From Zonotrichia leucophrys gambelii (taxonomy: Eukaryota > Chordata > Aves > Passeriformes > Passerellidae), in the NCBI RefSeq assembly GCF_028769735.1, contig NC_088177.1, positions 21,241,599-21,305,598 on the forward strand: a stretch of 64,000 nucleotides of DNA, in the 5' to 3' direction. The position numbers and the translations under genes are program-made. A model generated the notes under the pieces. That model had not been told where the DNA came from, searched no databases, and saw only the letters and a list, made by a program, of their open reading frames with translations. Below, one piece after another: positions 26,901-64,000 of the stretch. Position 1 is the stretch's first letter. Every line of letters begins with the position of its first letter.

Positions 26901-26958
26901 TGAGCCTGGAACAGATTTCAGTTTCCTCCTGACTGACAGCAATCCCCTGAATCCATAG
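20526..26958 (+). CDS. Alpha-aspartyl dipeptidase, peptidase E family S51 (8 exons, complete)
   Basis: Predicted cytosolic serine dipeptidase that hydrolyses dipeptides with an N-terminal aspartate. Exons: 20526-20626, 20709-20797, 21849-21923, 22472-22551, 23890-24063, 25471-25530, 26281-26363, 26880-26958. They sum to 741 nt, or 246 residues plus TAG, with consistent phases; bacterial PepE is about 229 residues. Visible family motifs are the N-terminal [13 protein letters not shown] (7-19), GGGNTF (89-94), the nucleophile elbow GSSAG with Ser124, TTNDMPIV with Asp139, NPH with His161, and GETREERI. The Ser-Asp-His spacing (15 and 37 residues) equals that of Salmonella PepE (Ser120, Asp135, His157, from memory). 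No signal peptide is seen. It shares a promoter with CYP20A1 and ends tail-to-tail with NBEAL1. Known in Xenopus as alpha-aspartyl dipeptidase. Confidence 0.96.
25172..25207. repeat. Perfect 16-bp hairpin in dipeptidase intron
   Basis: The arms attagtactatctctg (25172-25187) and its exact reverse complement (25192-25207) flank a 4-nt caca loop. It lies in the intron between exons 5 and 6 of the S51 dipeptidase, about 265 bases before the exon 6 acceptor, and is followed by a run of A. A stem this long without a mismatch is uncommon by chance, but no function is evident. Confidence 0.85.
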
Positions 26959-27061
26959 CCTTCCATATTCTGCAGCACAAGTTACTATATAGGGAAGACA
27001 ATGAGGAAATAGGAAAGATATGCTTGTTGTCCCAGAGTAGGTGGGGTACTTCAGCTTTATA

Positions 27062-27067
27062 AATAAA
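27062..27067 (+). terminator. Dipeptidase poly(A) signal, proximal
   Basis: AATAAA about 100 nt after the TAG stop of the S51 dipeptidase. Two further plus-strand AATAAA hexamers follow at 27235-27240 and 27364-27369, so alternative longer 3' UTRs are possible. Confidence 0.65.
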
Positions 27068-27159
27068 GATCAATATGCATTAGTTGGATTCTTTTCCTCA
27101 CCCTAATGCATGCCTCAGACACCTCCTTCCCAGCAAAAAGACACTTTTTGTTGCAATAC

Positions 27160-27240
27160 TTGGAGAATCATAGCTAATCAAAGCTTGAAGGGGCCTATAC
27201 ATTCACATATCCACTTTGATTCCTTCCCCACCAAAATAAA
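27160..27240. mobile_element. Possible very old CR1 fragment
   Basis: agaatcatagctaatcaaagcttgaag-like text followed by ggggcctata loosely resembles the reverse strand of a CR1 3' end. The match is too eroded to be sure. If real, the second plus-strand poly(A) hexamer lies within it. Confidence 0.2.
27235..27240 (+). terminator. Dipeptidase poly(A) signal, distal candidate
   Basis: A second plus-strand AATAAA, about 280 nt after the stop codon. Use relative to the proximal signal is unknown. Confidence 0.4.
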
Positions 27241-27394
27241 GCTGCCTTAACACAATTGAGACAGGACATTGTGTCAGCTCTTCCCGCTGCCTACTTTTAC
27301 CTGCTACACAAAAGAATTGTTCATTCAGTGTACTCCCACACTTAGTTTAATTTTTGTGCTATTAATAAAGGGAGAAGTTATGCATTCAATTACT

Positions 27395-27400
27395 TTTATT
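27395..27400 (-). terminator. NBEAL1: Candidate distal NBEAL1 poly(A) signal
   Basis: AATAAA on the minus strand, the last such hexamer before the dipeptidase 3' end. It faces a plus-strand AATAAA at 27364-27369, so the two genes would end within about 100 bp or overlap slightly. Many other minus-strand hexamers occur closer to the NBEAL1 stop (for example near 32822 and 32342), so a much shorter 3' UTR is equally possible. Confidence 0.35.
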
Positions 27401-29600
27401 TGCTTCAGACTCATGTTAAATATATACAATGCTAATTATGTACAAAAGTGTGCATGTTAAAAATTTTCAGGTTACAAACTTGCAAATCCTAGAAAAGTGC
27501 AAAATTTTAAAACATCTTCCACCATGCTGTACAGGAAAAAAATCCATCATTAGCCAATATACACACTCTTAAAACATATTGATCAAACCAAAGTAAGACA
27601 TACAGTATACCCTTAAAGCACCCAGAGGGAAAAAGATATTGCACAGAAGACAGACAGCAAGTTCATTACAGTGCCTGAAGGCTCATTTCTGAAAGTAGCT
27701 ATTTCCAACACTCCTCAGACCTAACATTTAGCTCTTTGAAAAGGCATTTTTTGGCATTTAAAGATCCATTTGTAATCACGTAATTGCACAATCTGTAAGA
27801 ATTATCAGAAGATATGGTTAACTTTGCTGTAAGGCCTTTGCTTCCACCCCCTGATTAGCTTCAGTAAAAAATCATCAGAAAACTGAGTAGCATCACAGCT
27901 TCCATCAAAACACTGACCAAAGGGAGGTAAGTCTCACATGCAGCATTTCCCTTGTCCTAGCTCCTGCAGAATCAGAATACATATTCCAAGTTTTTCTTTA
28001 ATTCTTTTTTCCCTATCATGGCTTTCTTTAAGAAACAACTCACTGCTGCGTATGACTAAAGTAGTACTATCAGGTGCAAGACTTCAGTTTATTTTAAAGC
28101 TATTTCAAGGCAAAAAGTATGGCTCCCTTGAGAGGAAAATACTGACTAGGCAGGAAGCTAAATAAACAAGTGACCTCCAAGTTCAGTTAGATCTATGATA
28201 TATATGGCTGGATGTTTTATATTCCAATCTCAAAACCCCTTAGCAGCTTTAAACCATAATCTATACTGACAATCATGCTTCTGGGACAGAAGATGTCTGA
28301 TGAAATTATGTCTTTGCTGAGTATAAGTATAGACCTGAACTCCGGAAATACCTGCCAAATTTCTCAAGTCCACTAGACAAAACTAGGAAGAACACACACT
28401 GAAGAAACTATTGAAAACAAGTGAAACACCTATTTTATTTGGGCCACATAGGTAAATGATAACTAAAAGAAAGACACACCAGTATTCTTCCACAGATGCA
28501 CAATAAAAAGGTGAGTCAAAACTGAACAAAGGCTACCTTGGACTAAACACTGCAAGCAGTTCCTCACTTATGGAGTGTTCAAGACTGCAGTAAGGTGAAT
28601 GGCACTCAACTGAAATGCAGAGAATGCTGTGGTGTCACTCAGGCATTTTTACATTCAGGCATCTGATATCCATAACACTGAAGAAGGGAACAATAGCATT
28701 TTACCAATTTTAAATATATTTTTTTGATGCAGTAGCTTTCTAGAAAACTTGCTTCCTTCAAAAGTATGTGCTTACAAGGGCAATTTAGTAATAAGACTGG
28801 CTTCCTGGAATGAAAGACATCTTCCAAACACTTCAGTTGACTCTAACATTGGCATACAATGAACCCACGTGTATATGATACCATAAAAACTTACTCTCCC
28901 CAAAGGGAGACTACCAACAAGTGTCATGTTTGCAGCCAAAACCAACACAGCTTTTAAGCTAGAAAGCATAAAAAGACCTAGAAAGCACTGAAGCACATGC
29001 TTGAATTTTCATTCCAATAAGTACAAGCCTATGTAGTGCTTTCACATAACAGTATTGATTACATCAGGCCCTAGGCTCAATTTTGAGTATTCATTTAATG
29101 GGCATGTGGTTTTTTTTTAATTCTTTGAAAGGGAAAAAATATTCCCAGCGCCTCAGCTCAGCATTTAACATAGTCAGCAAGGTGCCTTTAGCAGTGGAAG
29201 ACAGGAATGTTTCAGGTGATAGCACAGAGCATGTGTCTACAGAGACTCTCAATATAGGGGCAGAAGGAAGTAGACATCTCTAGCTCTAAAGCTCCCTACC
29301 ACTCTATAATCTGTATATAGATACACATTGTCAACTTATTACACATACACAGCAAAAGCCTTGTGCAGCATGTAGTTCCTTATCTTTTCTAATGATTTTG
29401 TTCATTAAGATTGGGAAAGGTTTGCAAAGGAAACAGGGAGGAGGAAGACATGATTTAGGGAAGTGAGGTATACAACTCCCATTGACTAAAGCAGGAGTTA
29501 CCAAATCTGTGCATTACAAAAATAAATTTATCATTTCTGCAGGACTATGTTAAAGAATTTTTCTAGTGCAGAAACTTGGTTCTTTGCACTCATTTAAAGG

Positions 29601-29640
29601 ACAAAGAAATACAACTTTCAATACAAAGAAATACAACTTT
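29601..29640. repeat. 18-bp direct duplication
   Basis: acaaagaaatacaacttt occurs twice, at 29601-29618 and 29623-29640, separated by 4 bases. It is probably a small slippage duplication in the AT-rich 3' flank of NBEAL1. Confidence 0.85.
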
Positions 29641-30781
29641 GGGGATCCTTGCAAGACAGCAAATTATTTGGCCATTTAAAGCCTGTGAAGACTGATAAAC
29701 CTGTTTTGTCATAATATGCATCATCTAAGGTATGCCAGAGGGGAAAGAGCTTCTCTATATCAATGTTCCAGATTAGCAAAGCAATTGTAATATGGATGTG
29801 GATGAGTTTGCTTTTTTTTGGAGGGGAAGTTGTGGGGGTTGGGGGAAGTTTTGTTGGTTTAGTTTTTTTCTTTTTTTACTCTTTTTAATATCAAAAAATT
29901 ATTTTCCTAAGAAAATCTAATTTCCACAATGTGTCTTTACCACCAGGACAAATGCAGTTACTTTAGGACTGGGATTATGATGTTGTGCTGGTAAAGGTAC
30001 ATGGATGATAAAAGATGTGGTTTCTAGATATCCTAGGAGTGAGTAATGGATAAGTACATCGGTTACAGAAAAATCTGCCTCAGTCAGATGCTACTTGTAG
30101 AGCATTTCACTTTCTGTAAGCTTGTATAGTTCAAACCCAGCAAAGACCAGACAGGATTCTTCACTACAGCTAAAAAGACAACTAAAAATACTATCAAGAA
30201 TTATAAGTAAATTGATTTAGAGAAATTAACAAACATTTGACTTGAAATAAAGGAGACCTGTTTTCTAAATATCCTTTGGTACGCAAGTTCAAAACCGTGC
30301 TATGAAGAAGTTAATACTGCTAACTAATTAATCTCATTTATATACAGGTATGAAAAGTAGGTCAGTTTTCAGTTTCTTTTAGATATATATATTTACACTC
30401 CTACTTACTCATCTTCAAAGGTAAGCATATGTTACACTTTGATAAATATTATTAGAGTTATTCCAAAAATTAAACATATTAAGATATCACAAAGAAGATC
30501 TTGACAAATGTAGTGCTATGAAATAAATGTCACTTAAGACTTGTTTCTTCTAAATTCCTCATTGGAATACTATAATCTCAAAACTTTGCTTTTTACACTT
30601 AAACAAACCTTTGAACAAAACCAAAGGAGAATCTTATTTCACCAATATTACCTGAAAATAAAATGGGATCCTAAGCTTTATTGACTTGAGGAAATCCAAG
30701 AATTATGAAAGTCAGTTCACCAATTCACAGTGCACTGCATAACAGGCTGCAATTCAACTGACTAAACAGCTGATCAGAAGA

Positions 30782-30817
30782 ATTATTTTCTATTTTTAAA
30801 CATTATTTTCTATTTTT
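30782..30817. repeat. 16-bp direct duplication
   Basis: attattttctattttt occurs at 30782-30797 and again at 30802-30817 with a 4-base spacer. The neighbourhood is AT-rich and non-coding. Confidence 0.85.
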
Positions 30818-32505
30818 ATGCAAATAAGTTAAACCTAAAAGAAACAACATACCAGCTAATGCTCACACTTACAAATCATCTTTTATTTCAAGCTGGTTTT
30901 AAACGAAGGCAAAGTGCAGACTTTCACAGCCATGCAGGTCTTTCCAGATGGCCTCTGGCAAGGATGCCAAGCTGTGATGGTGTACACCTCCCACCCCCAG
31001 GGAGCATCTCAGATCCAAAGGCCATGGGTGTTGCCATTCTACCTGGGGCATAAAGCAGCAGCTCAGAGCTCACCTGCCCCCTCCTCATTCTGCTGCTGCT
31101 GCTTTGTACTGAGCACAGACCAGCCTTGAGTTTCAGAGCCCAAGAACTGTCCACATTTAAACTTGGCCCAGGTATTTGTGATGATCACCCAGTGCTTGTG
31201 ATGCACTGAAATTATGGTATTCAAATGTCAAAGGTCTTAATCATAAATTATTTCAATTATTGCAACATTATATTTTACTTAAACTGACACACTATTTTCA
31301 TTATTCTTTAATATTGAAAAATGTTAAGTCAGCTGTTGTATAAACGTACCAAACCCACAGCAGGATGTTTTAAAATGCTTATACAAACCCCTCTGTGCAA
31401 GTGACAAGAAGAAAACTGTGCTCCCACCAAACACTACGTAAGACCTATCTCCCTTTTTCACTTCATTCTCATAACCTAAAACATTATCATTTCCTGCCAC
31501 CTTCCCCTCCAAATAAACACTATGCCTTGTCTATGCATTTAAACACAACATTAATGCACACCTATAAAACCCATCAATTCAATGCCCCAACTGAGTGTTT
31601 CCAACCTCCCAGAACAGAAAGAGCTCACATTCTGAGCTGAAATACTTTTAAACTATCTACGAAGAGCTCCCCTGAAATCCTTTCTTCATGAAATCATAAT
31701 GGACAAACATGCTTCACATTCTCATGAACAAACTTAATACTTTCACAGTATCCTTAGTATTCTTACTGGATAGGTAACTGATTAAAAATAGTACATTTCT
31801 CTATAGCTTATTTGAAAATATGGGATGTGGGTTAATTTATAATTTTTTTACATATGTGGAGTATGAAAAAACCCACATCACTCTACTTTTGGAATTTTAA
31901 TCTTCTCTTGGCAAGTGACTCAGGAAAATAATTCTGATTTTCTCCTAACTTTCCAGACAATCCAGTCTGTCACAGTGATTAGGCAGAATATTGCAACTAT
32001 GCATAGACCCACTTGTTCACTAATCTGATTTATTATTTCATTTACAAAAGTTAAGAAAATGCAACACAGCTTTCTGTACAAGTACACCGATCAGCCATCA
32101 AGAGGGATGGTTTTTTTCCAGTAAAGAGAGTGAGAAGGAGAAATCAGTTTGAATGAGACTAACACAACTTGTAAAGATTATCCTTTATCAGGGTAAGGAG
32201 ATATTATATTTCTATTAAGTCAATAAATATTGTGCTTAAAGTTAATGAAATGAGATTATACATTATGTTCCTCAGGTAGTTCAACAACTCCCCAGCCACA
32301 GGGCATATGTGATAACATTTATGAGAGATACAACACACAATTTATTGATTTCAATAAATAAATAAAAAATAACAAGAAAAGCGATGGTAGAGGGAAGAAA
32401 TGGGGACCCAAAAGGGAACATATTACTAACAATCACACCTGCCTTGTATCTGTGCTCCCCTCACCCCATGGGATTTTCTTCTTTTAATACATACATGAAT
32501 ATACA

Positions 32506-32541
32506 TATATACATACACACACATATATACACATACACACA
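32506..32541. repeat. CA/TA compound microsatellite
   Basis: Alternating purine-pyrimidine sequence made of acat, atac and caca units. It lies in the presumed NBEAL1 3' flank. Confidence 0.75.
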
Positions 32542-33788
32542 CCTTTGCATGCTGATCTGGAAATTCATGTTTTCCCTCAGCACCCAGCTTTTCTAACAGT
32601 ATAGAGTTTTTCATTTCAATCAGTAACATTAAAAATTTTCAGATTGCTAGGAAAATGCACCCTTCTATCATCATGCATTGCTAAACAAAAAAAAAAAAAT
32701 CAGTAATGGCTTCTCCGAAACATAATAAGCAGTTTGATAGAGCACACATAAGGATCTGATATTTTCTTTTACCAGGTCTTAAATGCATTTTGAAAATGGA
32801 TATGTCAACTGGTTTTCCGTGTTTATTTTTACAGAAAAAAAAATATGGCTAACAACTGGTTTTGTGAACACCAAGAAACAAACAGGTGCTATTTTTAATT
32901 GAATTGTGCTGCAATGTTGCATAATGATTCTGCAGTGGAAATTTATCTTTTGTTTGCAGAAGTTGCCCTACTAATAAAGCACATTGATATCTGACCAATA
33001 TAGATAATAAGTCTTCCTTGGGTATTTCTGCAAGATGTTAAATATATAATGGGATTTCTTGGTGTATGTCTCAAGTTTACTTAACAATATAAATAATTTT
33101 CAGCAGCAATATTTCCTACCTCCTTTAGCTCCTTCACCACCTCCAACTCCTTTGAAGTTATTCATGTCTGTACTTAAAACAATTTCTGATAAAGTAGTGC
33201 AACACAGATGTTCCTTGCAGAACAGCCTAAAATTGGAACTACACAAAAGAAGTGAGCAATAGCCATTTACACAAACAAACAGTCATAAAGTTCATTAGCC
33301 TAACAAACATACTGAGAAGGTCATAACCATCATCTATTCAATTCTGAATCCAACCATTGCAACTACCAGAGTTTTAATTTACTGGGAAATAACAGTGCTG
33401 TCAAAGTAAAGCCAAATATCTTATTTGTTATCAAGGAGCATCTGGTCCTACTCAGCTTTAAATCAAACACTACTTAAATTCAATTAGTAATCTGTTTTGA
33501 AGACTTCTGGGGGGATGGTTCAGGGGTTTTTTAGTCCTCCCAAAACACAGTTTTAGCAGCTGTTGAGAGAGGGATTTTGCTGTGAACAAGTCAACACAGT
33601 TGAGGACAAATATGCAAGCAGGCTAACTTGCATGAGTACATATGCTTACTACTATACCTCTACCATAAGTTCTTCATCAAGAATCAAAGGGCTTCAGATT
33701 CAAAGCCCTAATTACATATTTATATATCTAAAGTGACCAAAAGATTAAACATTTTTCTGGAATCCATGAGAGAATGCAGAAGCAGCAA

Positions 33789-63930
<30,142 letters not shown>

Positions 63931-64000
63931 CTGCAGAACAGAACAACAGTAGCTAAATCTTATGGTTTATCATTGGATCACTGCATAAAAATAGAGGGGA

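Larger units (their letters stand above)
27401..33788 (-). other. AT-rich non-coding stretch after the NBEAL1 stop
   Basis: About 6.4 kb with no exon, no strong open frame and many A/T runs. It contains short direct duplications (29601-29640, 30782-30817) and a mixed CA/TA microsatellite near 32506-32541. It is either a long NBEAL1 3' UTR or 3' UTR plus a short intergenic gap. Sequence alone does not decide where transcription ends. Confidence 0.45.

Noticed and set aside
32426..32629. Frames rich in VCVYMCVYVYMYIHVCI as a membrane peptide
   Set aside because: They are translations of the CA/TA microsatellite.

Overview
This window looks like bird nuclear DNA. It has intron-rich vertebrate genes, a CpG-island promoter, and CR1 retrotransposon remnants with the bird-type 3' end (around 9721 and 54558). 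Three protein-coding genes fill it and no prokaryote-style operon is present. I predicted the splice sites by hand from GT/AG signals, exon phase arithmetic and remembered family sequences; no alignment or RNA data were available.

Layout: 1-4840 is non-coding DNA downstream of CYP20A1 with no exon I can support. 5183-20408 (minus strand) is a complete 13-exon CYP20A1, an orphan membrane-bound cytochrome P450 of 463 residues. 20040-20960 is a CpG island holding a head-to-head promoter, with only 117 bp between the two start codons. 20526-26958 (plus strand) is a complete 8-exon peptidase E / alpha-aspartyl dipeptidase (family S51) of 246 residues with an intact Ser-Asp-His set. 27062-27400 is a compact tail-to-tail region with poly(A) signals on both strands. 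27401-33788 is AT-rich DNA without coding signal, probably 3' UTR and flank of the next gene. 33789-63930 (minus strand) is the C-terminal two thirds of NBEAL1: 36 exons and 1774 residues ending in a normal stop. The 5' part lies beyond 64000.

In the human genome, as I recall it, NBEAL1 and CYP20A1 are neighbours in this same relative orientation (region 2q33). The unusual element here is the S51 peptidase gene lying between them on the opposite strand and sharing the CYP20A1 promoter. From established knowledge, alpha-aspartyl dipeptidase is known in bacteria and Xenopus and is not among known mammalian genes.

I saw no sign of an undescribed multi-gene system. The observations most worth checking are the peptidase gene and its shared promoter, a 96-nt in-frame mini-intron in NBEAL1 that could be retained as coding sequence, the degenerate P450 signature motifs of CYP20A1, and several near-perfect intronic hairpins.
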